A DNA stretch of 39,471 bases from Deltaproteobacteria bacterium (lineage in GTDB: Bacteria > Desulfobacterota > DSM-4660 > Desulfatiglandales > B25-G16): the NCBI GenBank assembly GCA_019310725.1, contig JAFDDT010000006.1, forward strand, positions 1 to 39,471, given 5' to 3'. Of the stretch, positions 25,257 to 33,716 are shown one piece after another (position 1 is the stretch's first letter; every line of letters starts with the position of its first letter). The notes under the pieces were generated by a model that saw nothing but the letters and a program-made list of their open reading frames with translations, made no database searches and had not been told where the DNA came from. The position numbers and the translations under genes are program-made.

Positions 25257-25333
25257 TGGGGTGAGTGACGGGACTTGAACCCGCGACCACTGGGGCCACA
25301 ACCCAGTGCTCTACCAGCTGAGCTACACCCACC
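25257..25333 (-). tRNA. tRNA-His (anticodon GTG)
   Basis: On the minus strand the sequence folds as a full cloverleaf. The acceptor stem GTGGGTG pairs with CACTCAC (one G-T pair). The D arm contains GCTCAGCTGGTAGAGC, the anticodon arm CTGGGTTGTGGCCCCAG has anticodon GTG, and the T arm carries GGTTCAAGTCC. The extra 5' G (position -1) faces C73, the identity feature of tRNA-His. The 3' CCA is encoded. It lies between the M50 gene and selA, on the opposite strand to both. Confidence 0.96.
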
Positions 25334-25348
25334 ATTTCTATTATTTTT

Positions 25349-25377
25349 ATCATACTCTGATGTGGTTGGCAATGGAA
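25349..25377 (-). promoter_or_regulatory. Possible promoter of tRNA-His
   Basis: On the minus strand TTCCAT (25377-25372), a 17-bp spacer and TATGAT (25354-25349) precede the tRNA 5' end by 16 bp. The -10 box is good and the -35 box weak. Confidence 0.4.
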
Positions 25378-25525
25378 TATTTCTGTGTTTGGGAGTGGTA
25401 ATCTGGGATAGGCGATTTGCGGTTGCTCATCTCAGAATGTCATATGCTATATGGAATCTCTTAGCAGTTTCCAAAAGAGATGGAATCCTTGGATGAAATT
25501 TGGGCAACACAATGGGGAGTTCTCA

Positions 25526-26956
25526 GTGGAAAATACCAAGAAAATAATGTTCAGGCAGATACCCTCTGTTGATGACCTGTTGGTGGCCTCAGGCATTAGA
25601 AGCATGCTATCCACTATACCACGGGCTTTGGTTTTGCGCGCCATTCGCCAGATTTTAGATGAGTTAAGGGAACAGATTAGAAAAGCTTCAGCCAGTGACG
25701 AAATGCCAGATGTGGGGCTGAGCACGGTTGTTGATCAGATCACCAGGAGGGTATCGCTCCTATCACGGCCCAGTTTGAGACAGGTCATCAACGCCACAGG
25801 GGTTATTGTGCATACTAATCTGGGACGTTCGCCTGTACCAAAACGGGTTATTACCGCGTTTGACTCCCTGGCAGGTTGCTACAGCAATCTGGAGTATGAC
25901 CTCAACAGTGGCAAAAGGGGGAGTAGGTATGTCCATGTACAAGACATCCTGAGGGAGCTCACCGGGGCTGAGGATGCCCTCGTTGTTAATAACAATGCAG
26001 CTGCTGTGCTTATTGCCCTAGATACCATAGCCAAGGGTAAGGAAGTTGTTATCTCCAGAGGTCAACTGGTGGAAATCGGCGGTTCCTTTCGCATGCCTGA
26101 TGTCATGAGAAAGAGTGGGGCCAAGATGTTTGAGGTTGGCACAACGAATAAGACAACTATCAGAGATTATGAGGCTGCAATTGTTTCTGATACCGCTCTT
26201 TTCCTTAAAGTCCACATGAGTAATTTCCAAATAGTAGGATTCACCCAGGAAGTAAGCCTAGAGGAGCTGGTTGGTTTAGGGAAGAAATACAGCATCCATG
26301 TAATGGAGGATCTTGGTAGCGGGTGTTTGATTGATCTTTCCCGCTACGGGCTTAAGAAAGAACCAACCGTTCAAGATTCTGTAAAGAAAGGAGCAGATAT
26401 AATCACCTTCAGCGGTGACAAAATGCTGGGTGGGCCTCAGTGTGGAATAATTCTCGGAAAAAAAGATATTATCTCAAAAATAAAGGCAAATCAGTTGAGC
26501 AGGGCGCTGCGAGTGGATAAATTGACCCTCATTGCGCTTCAGGAGACCCTTTCCATGTACCGGGATGAAGAGAAGGCAATCAGGCAAATACCTACCCTAA
26601 GGATGATATGCCAGTCGTATCCAAGCGTTTGTCGAAAGGCAGAGAGATTAAGGGGTTTTATTGGAAAAATAGATACCAGTAACTTTGTGATCAGCCTCAG
26701 TGACGGTTTCTCACAAGTCGGTGGTGGCGCCTTGCCTTTGGAGGGGATAGAAAGCAGACTTCTTTGCCTATCACCCCGTAGACTCTCAGCTTCCCATATC
26801 GTGGAGTTTCTGAGGTTCTATAATCCACCCATTGTTGCAAGACTCGAAAAGGACAACGTTTTGCTGGATTTGAGAACAATCCAGGAAAAGGAGGTTAAGA
26901 TTGTAGCTGCGGCCATACAGAAGATGTCAACCAAAAAGGTGCAACCGGTTGATTAA
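25526..26956 (+). CDS. selA: L-seryl-tRNA(Sec) selenium transferase
   Basis: SelA is a PLP enzyme that converts seryl-tRNA(Sec) to selenocysteyl-tRNA(Sec) using selenophosphate. The N-terminal FRQIPSVDDLL, the INATGVIVHTNLGRSP stretch, GSRYVHVQDIL and the PLP-lysine motif FSGDKMLGGPQCG are all standard SelA features. I place the start at the GTG at 25526 because GGGGAG lies 6 bases upstream, giving 476 aa, close to the family's usual length. An ATG at 25451 extends the frame but has no ribosome-binding site, and another ATG lies at 25547. The gene is 1.2 kb downstream of two UGA-containing selenoprotein genes and supports their reading. No selB, selD or selC is in the window. Confidence 0.95.
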   Translation: MENTKKIMFRQIPSVDDLLVASGIRSMLSTIPRALVLRAIRQILDELREQIRKASASDEMPDVGLSTVVDQITRRVSLLSRPSLRQVINATGVIVHTNLGRSPVPKRVITAFDSLAGCYSNLEYDLNSGKRGSRYVHVQDILRELTGAEDALVVNNNAAAVLIALDTIAKGKEVVISRGQLVEIGGSFRMPDVMRKSGAKMFEVGTTNKTTIRDYEAAIVSDTALFLKVHMSNFQIVGFTQEVSLEELVGLGKKYSIHVMEDLGSGCLIDLSRYGLKKEPTVQDSVKKGADIITFSGDKMLGGPQCGIILGKKDIISKIKANQLSRALRVDKLTLIALQETLSMYRDEEKAIRQIPTLRMICQSYPSVCRKAERLRGFIGKIDTSNFVISLSDGFSQVGGGALPLEGIESRLLCLSPRRLSASHIVEFLRFYNPPIVARLEKDNVLLDLRTIQEKEVKIVAAAIQKMSTKKVQPVD

Positions 26957-26993
26957 CAGGATCGCACCACGACATCGTTCCTTGAGCAATCCT

Positions 26994-27266
26994 CTATGCA
27001 ATGCTTTGTATCAATTCCTTGCCGGGCCGAAACCTGACAGCCTTGCTGGCTTTGATTTGAATAGGTTGGCCAGTTCGCGGGTTTCTCCCGGTTCTTGCTT
27101 TTCTGTTGACTACCACAAAGGTTCCAAAACCGGCAAGGGGAAACCTACCATCCTTTTTGATCGTGGCTTTTGCAATAGCGAGGAAAGCGTTAAGAGCCCT
27201 TTCTGAATCGGCCCTAGTTAAACGAGTTTCTTTTGCCATCGCTGATATTAAGTCTGTTTTTGTCAT
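26994..27266 (-). CDS. HU-family DNA-binding protein
   Basis: This 90-aa histone-like protein bends and compacts DNA. The first line of the family is plain (MTKTDLISAMAKETRLTRAD), followed by the beta-arm signature GFGTFVVVNRKARTGRNPRTG and FRPGKELIQ. GGAGGAG lies 9 bases upstream of the ATG. It is convergent with selA, with 37 bp between the stop codons and no clear terminator. Whether it is HU or IHF cannot be decided by eye; the absence of a paired subunit gene here favours HU. Confidence 0.96.
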   Translation of the reverse strand: MTKTDLISAMAKETRLTRADSERALNAFLAIAKATIKKDGRFPLAGFGTFVVVNRKARTGRNPRTGQPIQIKASKAVRFRPGKELIQSIA

Positions 27267-27396
27267 GACTCACACTCCTCCGTTTGTTGTAGGTTGTTAA
27301 ACAGGAAACATGCCCTTGCAAATTTCTACAGATCTTCCCCTCTGCTTTTACTGGTTTCTAGATCTATTGAAAAAGGATAGGCAATTCATGATTGTA

Positions 27397-27415
27397 CGAA
27401 ATACGCCGTATTTCG
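27397..27415. promoter_or_regulatory. Perfect 19-bp palindrome
   Basis: CGAAATACG-C-CGTATTTCG has 9-bp perfect arms around one base. It lies 131 bp upstream of the HU start (minus) and about 320 bp upstream of gmhA. The symmetry without a T-run is operator-like. The binding protein is unknown. Confidence 0.5.
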
Positions 27416-27659
27416 GAAACATGCATGCAGGCCGCAGACCTTCTGCTGTCAGGATTTAGCAGGATCTTTAGCACAGTGAGATGGCGATTTCAACAAAAAA
27501 TGGTCTCGGTCTTCGATAATGTTTCTTTGCTATCTCAACACAGTCTTCAAAGACATCTTAAAATTAACTATTTATCAATTATTTACATTACCTATATAAG
27601 CCATTTTCTTAAGGAAAACTTTTTCACATCTGTCTCTTTGGAAAAAGCCAAATCCAGCA

Positions 27660-27686
27660 TTGACAAATGTTTTGTGAGATTATAAC
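27660..27686 (+). promoter_or_regulatory. Possible gmhA promoter
   Basis: A perfect TTGACA (27660-27665) and TATAAC (27681-27686) are separated by a short 15-bp spacer, about 53 bp before the preferred gmhA start. The overlap with the more upstream ATG (27667) argues against that ATG as start. Confidence 0.4.
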
Positions 27687-27738
27687 GTTAGGGCATTATT
27701 CGCTAAAGGCTGGCTGCATACAAAAGATAGGTACCCCA

Positions 27739-28326
27739 ATGGAAAATATTATCGAGAATGCGCTGGAAGAAAGTCTGAGAATCAAAGAGAATTTCGTCAA
27801 AAAAAACACCTCTAAACTGGTAGAATTTGCTCAGTATCTTTCTAATGCCTTTAGAAATGCCAAAAAACTTATGATATGCGGCAATGGAGGAAGCGCAGCT
27901 GATGCCCAGCACCTTGCTGCTGAATTTGTTAATAAATTTCAATTAGATCGCTCTCCCTTGCCAGCATTAGCACTTACTACCGATACATCGATTATTACAA
28001 GTGTCGCAAATGATTATCGGTATGAGGACGTTTTTTCTAAGCAAATTGAGGCCCTTGGTGTCAAGGGAGATATCCTCCTTGCCATTTCAACGAGCGGAAG
28101 GTCATCAAGCGTTCTTGCCGCCATAAGGACTGCACGGGGAAAAGGGGTATATACGGTTGGTTTTATTGGGGGAGACGGGGGAGATATGCTTCGCTTGGTG
28201 GACTTACACTTGCTCGTTGAAAGCGCGCACACGCCTCGGGTCCAGGAGGTCCATATCTTAGCTGGACATCTGATCTGTGAGCTCGTTGAACATATCCTTT
28301 TTCGCAGAAATCCTTCTGAAAACTAA
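27739..28326 (+). CDS. gmhA: Phosphoheptose isomerase (SIS domain)
   Basis: GmhA converts sedoheptulose 7-phosphate to glycero-manno-heptose 7-phosphate, the first step toward the heptose of lipopolysaccharide. The sugar-isomerase signatures are CGNGGSAADAQHLAAEFVN and LLAISTSGRSSSVL, with SAHTPRVQEVHILAGHLICE near the C-terminus carrying the conserved Glu and His. I start at the ATG at 27739 (195 aa, the normal family length); an upstream ATG at 27667 would add 24 residues that lie over a promoter-like sequence. It implies a Gram-negative outer membrane. Confidence 0.9.
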   Translation: MENIIENALEESLRIKENFVKKNTSKLVEFAQYLSNAFRNAKKLMICGNGGSAADAQHLAAEFVNKFQLDRSPLPALALTTDTSIITSVANDYRYEDVFSKQIEALGVKGDILLAISTSGRSSSVLAAIRTARGKGVYTVGFIGGDGGDMLRLVDLHLLVESAHTPRVQEVHILAGHLICELVEHILFRRNPSEN

Positions 28327-28370
28327 ATCCCTTGGTGTTGTTCAAGGGTGTTGGCATGAACCATAGTGAA

Positions 28371-28445
28371 TAACCGTTCATGTTCTAAAGGAGGTCATAG
28401 CTGTTTTTGAGTAAACACTTTTGGACGATAGTAACCGTTCATGTT
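28371..28445. repeat. Pair of 14-bp direct repeats
   Basis: TAACCGTTCATGTT occurs at 28371-28384 and again at 28432-28445, both between gmhA and the next gene. The 61-bp spacing and lack of symmetry do not fit a standard operator. It may be the remnant of a short intergenic repeat family. Confidence 0.55.
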
Positions 28446-28487
28446 TTGTTCACTTGAAAATATTGAGCAGGGTGATTGACTAAAGAA

Positions 28488-29447
28488 ATGGATACATTAG
28501 AACCAATATCCCTAAAGGATCTGAAAACCTATTCCCTGAAAAAAAGAGTAAGCAAGGTATCGATAAAGGACTTTGCATCAAGCTGGGAACCAGGTGGTAC
28601 CATGGGCCAGTGGTTGGAAAATCTGCCTAACATTTTGGCAGGAAGTGATCTTAGAGCCCTGGTAAAGAGATTGAGCATGGCCGTAAAGGAAGAAAAGACT
28701 ATTATCCTGGCTATGGGGGCCCATGCCGTTAAGGTCGGGTTGAGCCCTGTAATCCTGGATTTGATGGAAAGAGGAATTATTAGTGGTCTGGCTATGAACG
28801 GCGCTGGCATTATCCATGATTTAGAGATTGCCATGGTGGGGGCCACATCAGAAGATGTAGAGTCTGCACTCCCCCAAGGTGAATTTGGGATGGCCCGGGA
28901 GACAGGAGAATTTCTTAATGGCGCAATTACAGAAGGCGCCAAAGCAGGGATAGGACTGGGAACATCGGTCGGTAAACATATTCTTCAGGCATCACTTCCC
29001 TATGCTCGGTATAGCTTATTAGCTGCAGGTGCGAGGTTACATATACCCCTTACCGTCCATGTGGCCATAGGTACTGATATTATCCACATTCATCCAGCGG
29101 TAAATGGATCTGCGATAGGAGAAACTTCACATCGTGATTTTCGAATCTTTGCAACCCTTGTCTCACGCCTTGAAGGCGGTGTATACATCAATCTTGGTTC
29201 CGCAGTGGTTTTACCAGAGGTATTCCTAAAGTCCCTTACCTTGGTCAGAAACCTAGGATTCGAGGTCAAACGCTTTACAACGGTCGATATGGACTTCATA
29301 CGACACTATCGCCCCATGAATAACGTAGTGAAGAGACCTACCTTGGAAGGTGGCCAGGGGTTTTCTCTCATTGGGCACCATGAAATTATGTTTCCCTTAC
29401 TTGCGGCAGCCCTGATTGAGAATTTAGATAGAAACAAGGTTTTTTAA
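28488..29447 (+). CDS. Deoxyhypusine-synthase-family protein
   Basis: This protein of about 319 aa has the fold signature of deoxyhypusine synthase (NAD and spermidine-binding family). GAHAVKVGLSPVILDLMERG and NGAGIIHDLEIAMVGATSED closely follow the NAD-binding region of that enzyme. Bacteria have no eIF5A, so a bacterial member must do another job, for instance a homospermidine-type polyamine reaction. The C-terminal part (VYINLGSAVVLPEVFLKS) does not show the SWGK catalytic-lysine motif of the eukaryotic enzyme. The start is uncertain between TTG 28476 and the preferred ATG 28488. It precedes ispF by 59 bp. The role is not known. Confidence 0.75.
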   Translation: MDTLEPISLKDLKTYSLKKRVSKVSIKDFASSWEPGGTMGQWLENLPNILAGSDLRALVKRLSMAVKEEKTIILAMGAHAVKVGLSPVILDLMERGIISGLAMNGAGIIHDLEIAMVGATSEDVESALPQGEFGMARETGEFLNGAITEGAKAGIGLGTSVGKHILQASLPYARYSLLAAGARLHIPLTVHVAIGTDIIHIHPAVNGSAIGETSHRDFRIFATLVSRLEGGVYINLGSAVVLPEVFLKSLTLVRNLGFEVKRFTTVDMDFIRHYRPMNNVVKRPTLEGGQGFSLIGHHEIMFPLLAAALIENLDRNKVF

Positions 29448-29506
29448 ACGGGGTCTCATTACCTGACTGTCCCGCTATCCTTACAAGAATTTTTCCCAGA
29501 AAATAA

Positions 29507-29998
29507 ATGATCAAAGAGAAATTCAGGGTTGGTTTTGGTTACGATGTTCATAGGCTCGTCGAAGGAAAGCCTCTCATCTTGGGGGGTGTGACCATTGCAA
29601 ATGATAAAGGCCTCTTCGGTTATTCTGATGCAGATGTCTTGATACACGCTGTTATTGATGCAATACTCGGGGCTCTGGGAAAAGGCGATATTGGGCAACA
29701 TTTTCCGGACTCCGATCCAGCATACCAGGGCGCAGATAGCCTCACTCTTCTAAGAAAAATCATGGGCCTTGCCCATGATAAGGGATTCGCCGTAAACAAC
29801 CTCGATGCGACTATTGTTGCACAAAAACCAAGACTGAGCACTTATTTGAACGATATGAAAGAAAGATTATCAACTGTTTTGGAGGTTGATCCGGATGCCT
29901 TAAATATAAAGGCAACCACCACTGAGGGATTAGGGTTCTGCGGCCGGAAGGAAGGGATTGCTGCCTATGCGGTAGTGAGTTTAGAAGGGCGAAAATGA
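29507..29998 (+). CDS. ispF: 2-C-methyl-D-erythritol 2,4-cyclodiphosphate synthase
   Basis: IspF catalyses the cyclisation step of the non-mevalonate isoprenoid pathway, releasing CMP. The zinc ligands are D13 and H15 (GFGYDVHRL) and H47 (LIHAVIDAILGA). The DIGQHFPDSDP loop and the C-terminal TTEGLGFCGRKEGIAAYA complete the family signature. Length (163 aa) is standard. It is a stand-alone IspF without fused IspD. The gene is followed by cysS and uvrB, an order I recall from Deltaproteobacteria. Confidence 0.96.
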   Translation: MIKEKFRVGFGYDVHRLVEGKPLILGGVTIANDKGLFGYSDADVLIHAVIDAILGALGKGDIGQHFPDSDPAYQGADSLTLLRKIMGLAHDKGFAVNNLDATIVAQKPRLSTYLNDMKERLSTVLEVDPDALNIKATTTEGLGFCGRKEGIAAYAVVSLEGRK

Positions 29999-30025
29999 TC
30001 CAAAGTGAAACAAGAAGGACATTGA

Positions 30026-31486
30026 GTGGCTATTACCTTATATAATTCGGCAACCAGAAAAAAAGAGATTTTTCGGCCTATAAACAAGGGAAAGGTCGGG
30101 ATCTATGTTTGCGGAGTTACCGTCTATGACCTATGCCATATAGGGCATGCCCGCTCAGCAATTGTTTTTGATGTCCTGGTGAGGTATTTGAGGGCCAGGG
30201 GCCTCAAGGTTACCTATGTCAGAAATTTTACGGACGTGGACGATAAGATCATTGAGCGTTCAAAACAGACAGGGGAGGATACCACAACCTTGGCCGAGAG
30301 AAATATACATGCCTTTTACGAGGATATGCACGCCTTGGATGTGCTTGATGCGGACATAGAGCCCAAGGCTACAGAGCATATTGATGATATTATCGGTATG
30401 GTAAGCCGCCTGATTGAAAAAGGATTTGCCTACGTGGTAGATCATGCTGTTTACTTTTCTGTGGAAAAGTTTAAAGGCTATGGCCAGCTTTCAGGCAGGC
30501 AACTTGACGAAATGGTTGCAGGTGCTAGGGTTGCTGTTGATGAGAAAAAAAGGAATCCCATGGATTTTGTTCTCTGGAAAGAGGCAAAACCAGGGGAGCC
30601 TAAGTGGAAAAGTCCTTGGGGTGAAGGAAGACCTGGGTGGCACATAGAATGTTCAGCTATGAGCTGCAGATATCTTGGTGCAAACTTTGATATACACGGA
30701 GGGGGACGAGACCTTATCTTCCCGCATCATGAAAACGAGAGGGCCCAGGCAATGGCGGCCAATGGGGTCGATTTTGCCAACTACTGGGTTCATAACGGGT
30801 TTCTTACTGTTGAATCAGAAAAAATGTCCAAATCCCTCGGCAATTTTGTTACTATAAAAGATGCACTCATGTTGTATCACCCACAGGAATTAAGGCTCTT
30901 TTTGCTTTCAAAACACTATAGAAGTCCACTGGATTTCTCTCGTTCAGGCCTCTTGGAGGCGAGATCTGGGCTGGTTAGGATCTACAGAACTCTTCAACGA
31001 CTGGAAGAAATAGTCGGGCCGCAGAAATCTGATTCCAAAGGGATCAGCACTCCATTTTTTTCTAATGGAGAGGGGGATGATTTTAAGGGCCGCTTTGTGC
31101 ATATGATGGATGATGATCTCAACTCAGCCGGAGGATTAGGGCTAATCTTTGAGAAGATAAGGAGTATCAACAGGCTCCTGGATTCATCTGCGCCAAAGAA
31201 AGACATCAAATCCCAATTGCTTAAAGACAGAAGGGATTTTCTCGATTGCGGTATGACCATGGGTCTTTTCCAAGAAGAGCCGTCAAAATTCTTGGAAGAG
31301 ATAGCAGAGGCCCCTTCTGAAATAAGCACAGAGGAGCTTGAGGCCATGATCCAGGAGAGGAATCAGGCGCGAAAGAGAAAGGATTGGGCCAAGGCCGATA
31401 GTATTAGGTCAGAGTTGTCCAAACAGGGCGTTATCCTTGAAGATGGGCCCGAGCGCACCAGTTGGCGATTGAGGATAGAGGAGTAG
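30026..31486 (+). CDS. cysS: Cysteinyl-tRNA synthetase
   Basis: This class I synthetase charges tRNA-Cys. The CHIGHARS motif (from C37) is the HIGH signature, and [10 protein letters not shown] is the KMSKS loop. Zinc-site residues include the C of YVCG, the C of HIECSAMS and the HHENE segment. Length (486 aa) is normal. The start is a GTG with AAGAAGGA upstream. The stop codon TAG overlaps the GTG start of uvrB by one base (TAGTG). Confidence 0.97.
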   Translation: MAITLYNSATRKKEIFRPINKGKVGIYVCGVTVYDLCHIGHARSAIVFDVLVRYLRARGLKVTYVRNFTDVDDKIIERSKQTGEDTTTLAERNIHAFYEDMHALDVLDADIEPKATEHIDDIIGMVSRLIEKGFAYVVDHAVYFSVEKFKGYGQLSGRQLDEMVAGARVAVDEKKRNPMDFVLWKEAKPGEPKWKSPWGEGRPGWHIECSAMSCRYLGANFDIHGGGRDLIFPHHENERAQAMAANGVDFANYWVHNGFLTVESEKMSKSLGNFVTIKDALMLYHPQELRLFLLSKHYRSPLDFSRSGLLEARSGLVRIYRTLQRLEEIVGPQKSDSKGISTPFFSNGEGDDFKGRFVHMMDDDLNSAGGLGLIFEKIRSINRLLDSSAPKKDIKSQLLKDRRDFLDCGMTMGLFQEEPSKFLEEIAEAPSEISTEELEAMIQERNQARKRKDWAKADSIRSELSKQGVILEDGPERTSWRLRIEE

Positions 31487-33501
31487 TGCAAAGGTCCTCA
31501 GCTTTTGAGCTTATTTCTCCATTTGAACCGAAAGGTGACCAACAGCGCGCCATTGATGCCCTTTCTGAAGGGGTAGAGCGAGGGCTAAGGCATCAGGTAT
31601 TGCTTGGTGTGACAGGCTCCGGAAAGACCTTTACCATAGCCAATGCCGTGGCAAATGTCCAAAAACCTACCCTCATTATCGCTCCCAACAAAACCTTAGC
31701 TGCCCAGCTTTATGGGGAGTTCAAGGGGCTTTTCCCAAACAATGCGGTTGAGTATTTTGTGAGCTACTATGATTACTATCAGCCTGAGGCATATGTCCCG
31801 CAAACCGATACCTATATCCAGAAGGATGCGTCTATCAATGAGCAGATCGACAAGATGAGACATTCGGCAACAAGATCACTTCTGGACAGGGATGACGTTC
31901 TTATTGTAGCGAGTGTATCGTGTATTTACGGGCTTGGTTCTCCGGAGGCCTACCATGGCATGCTTCTTTACATAGAAAAAGGTGATTCAATAAGTCGAGA
32001 GGATGTGCTCAAAAAATTGGTGGAAATCCATTATGAGAGGAGCGACTACGACTTTCATCGCTCATCTTTCAGGGTCAGAGGTGATGTGGTAGATATCTAT
32101 CCGGCATACGAGGATTCCTCATCGATCAGGCTTACCTTTTTTGGCGACTGTGTTGAATCTATCCAGGAGATTGACCCACTCACCGGTCAGGTGATACAAG
32201 GGCTGAACAGGATGACTATCTATCCGGCCAGCCATTACGTTACCACTGTGCCAAAGAGGCAAGAGGCAATCGTGAACATCAGAGAAGAGCTGGCCGATAG
32301 GATTGACTATTTTAAGGCACAAAAAAAATGGATCGAGGCACAGAGAATCGAGGAGAGGACCCTTTTTGATTTGGAGATGATTGAGGAAATGGGTTACTGT
32401 CATGGAATCGAGAACTACTCCAGACACCTGACAGGCAGGGAGCCCGGCGAACCACCCCCGACACTTCTTGATTACTTCCCCGACGATTCTCTCATTGTTT
32501 TGGATGAGAGCCACATCACCGTTCCTCAGTTGGGAGGTATGTATAGAGGTGACAGATCCAGGAAAGAGACATTGGTTGAATTTGGTTTTCGCCTTCCCTC
32601 GGCCCTGGACAACAGACCACTGAAATTTGAAGAATTTGAATCTCGGATAATCCAGATAATCTATGTCTCCGCAACACCTGGTCCATATGAACTCAAAAAG
32701 GCAACACATGTGGTCGAACAGATCGTTAGACCGACGGGTCTCATAGACCCGGAGATCATTGTCAGGCCAGCAACCAGCCAGGTCGATGATCTCTTGGCCT
32801 CCATCAGAGAAGTCATACGTGAAGGTCAGCGTATTCTGGTTACAACGCTCACCAAGGTGATGGCTGAAGACCTAACTGAATACTTTGTTGAGTTAGGAAT
32901 CAAGGCCAGGTATCTCCATTCTGACATAACTACCCTTGAACGCACAGAGATTATCAGAGACCTTAGGCTTGGGACCTTTGATGTTCTTGTTGGAATCAAT
33001 CTCTTGAGAGAGGGTCTCGATCTACCAGAGGTCTCGCTTGTGGCTATTTTGGATGCAGATAAAGAGGGTTTTTTGCGATCGGAAAGGTCTCTTATACAGA
33101 CCTGTGGCCGTGCTTCCAGAAATGTGGATGGCAGGGTCATTTTTTATGGAGATGAGATTACATCTTCAATGAAAGAGGCGCTTAACGAGACTAGCAGGCG
33201 GCGCACTTTACAGAAGAGATACAACGAATTACATAGGATCACGCCAAAATCTATTAAGAAAGATATTTCCGACATATTGAGCTCTATTTATGAAGCAGAT
33301 TATGCGCCTATTCCCTCTGTGTCAGAACCAGAGGAGGAATATCTTTCTCTGAACCGTTTGCGTAAGGATATAAAGTCCCTCAAAAAGGAGATGCATCGCG
33401 CAGCTAGGAGGCTGGATTTTGAGGAGGCAGCCCGACTCAGGAATCGGATATCTAGTTTGGAAAACAAGGAGCTGGCTTATTTAAACTCACCCCAGTTTTA
33501 A
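31486..33501 (+). CDS. uvrB: Excinuclease ABC subunit B
   Basis: UvrB verifies DNA damage in nucleotide excision repair. Motifs are Walker [11 protein letters not shown], the beta-hairpin region [18 protein letters not shown], helicase motif VI region [11 protein letters not shown] and [11 protein letters not shown], and a C-terminal UVR coiled coil ([20 protein letters not shown]) that binds UvrC. I choose the GTG at 31486 (671 aa) because it overlaps the cysS stop as TAGTG and the protein then starts a few residues before the conserved [17 protein letters not shown] 24 bases upstream has weaker support. Confidence 0.96.
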   Translation: MQRSSAFELISPFEPKGDQQRAIDALSEGVERGLRHQVLLGVTGSGKTFTIANAVANVQKPTLIIAPNKTLAAQLYGEFKGLFPNNAVEYFVSYYDYYQPEAYVPQTDTYIQKDASINEQIDKMRHSATRSLLDRDDVLIVASVSCIYGLGSPEAYHGMLLYIEKGDSISREDVLKKLVEIHYERSDYDFHRSSFRVRGDVVDIYPAYEDSSSIRLTFFGDCVESIQEIDPLTGQVIQGLNRMTIYPASHYVTTVPKRQEAIVNIREELADRIDYFKAQKKWIEAQRIEERTLFDLEMIEEMGYCHGIENYSRHLTGREPGEPPPTLLDYFPDDSLIVLDESHITVPQLGGMYRGDRSRKETLVEFGFRLPSALDNRPLKFEEFESRIIQIIYVSATPGPYELKKATHVVEQIVRPTGLIDPEIIVRPATSQVDDLLASIREVIREGQRILVTTLTKVMAEDLTEYFVELGIKARYLHSDITTLERTEIIRDLRLGTFDVLVGINLLREGLDLPEVSLVAILDADKEGFLRSERSLIQTCGRASRNVDGRVIFYGDEITSSMKEALNETSRRRTLQKRYNELHRITPKSIKKDISDILSSIYEADYAPIPSVSEPEEEYLSLNRLRKDIKSLKKEMHRAARRLDFEEAARLRNRISSLENKELAYLNSPQF

Positions 33502-33714
33502 ACCCATTATCTTTTCAAGGGTCCATTGATCTTCATCTTGGTCGTGCTTGATAAGATAGACCTTGTTGTCGTTGGCCAAAACCTTGAAGAAACTGTTGTT
33601 TGGCCCGTACCACCGGTCGATAATCTCTTCTACCATCAACTCTCGCCCTAGAAGGGTAAAGCTAATTGGCCGCTCATCAGCCTTGTACCCTGAATAACAG
33701 CTGACGTGGATAAC
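33487..33714 (-). CDS. Small conserved-looking protein, start codon unclear
   Basis: This frame of about 75 codons follows the M23 peptidase gene directly and ends at TGA, overlapping the uvrB 3' end by 15 bp. The translation [37 protein letters not shown], then [17 protein letters not shown] resembles a small protein I have seen in Deltaproteobacteria, though I cannot name a family. The first ATG in frame is at 33636 (49 aa) and would drop the N-terminal third that looks most conserved. The frame has no ATG, GTG or TTG between an upstream stop and that point. It may use a rare start, be coupled to the preceding gene or have lost its start codon. Confidence 0.5.
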   Translation of the reverse strand, partial: VIHVSCYSGYKADERPISFTLLGRELMVEEIIDRWYGPNNSFFKVLANDNKVYLIKHDQDEDQWTLEKIMGLKLG

Positions 33715-33716
33715 CT

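Larger units (their letters stand above)
27267..27738. other. Intergenic region between the HU gene and gmhA, no gene seen
   Basis: This gap of about 470 bp lies between divergent genes and should hold both promoters. An open frame on the plus strand at 27392-27685 has no ribosome-binding site and no family resemblance, so I do not call it. The region contains the 19-bp palindrome at 27397-27415 and a possible gmhA promoter at 27660-27686. Confidence 0.5.

Noticed and set aside
27392-27685. Plus-strand ORF of 97 aa upstream of gmhA
   Set aside because: It has no ribosome-binding site and no recognisable family, its start lies at the edge of a palindrome and its end overlaps the likely gmhA promoter.
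32119-32709. 196-aa minus-strand ORF opposite uvrB
   Set aside because: It lies wholly inside uvrB, which has complete motifs; the antisense frame has no family resemblance.
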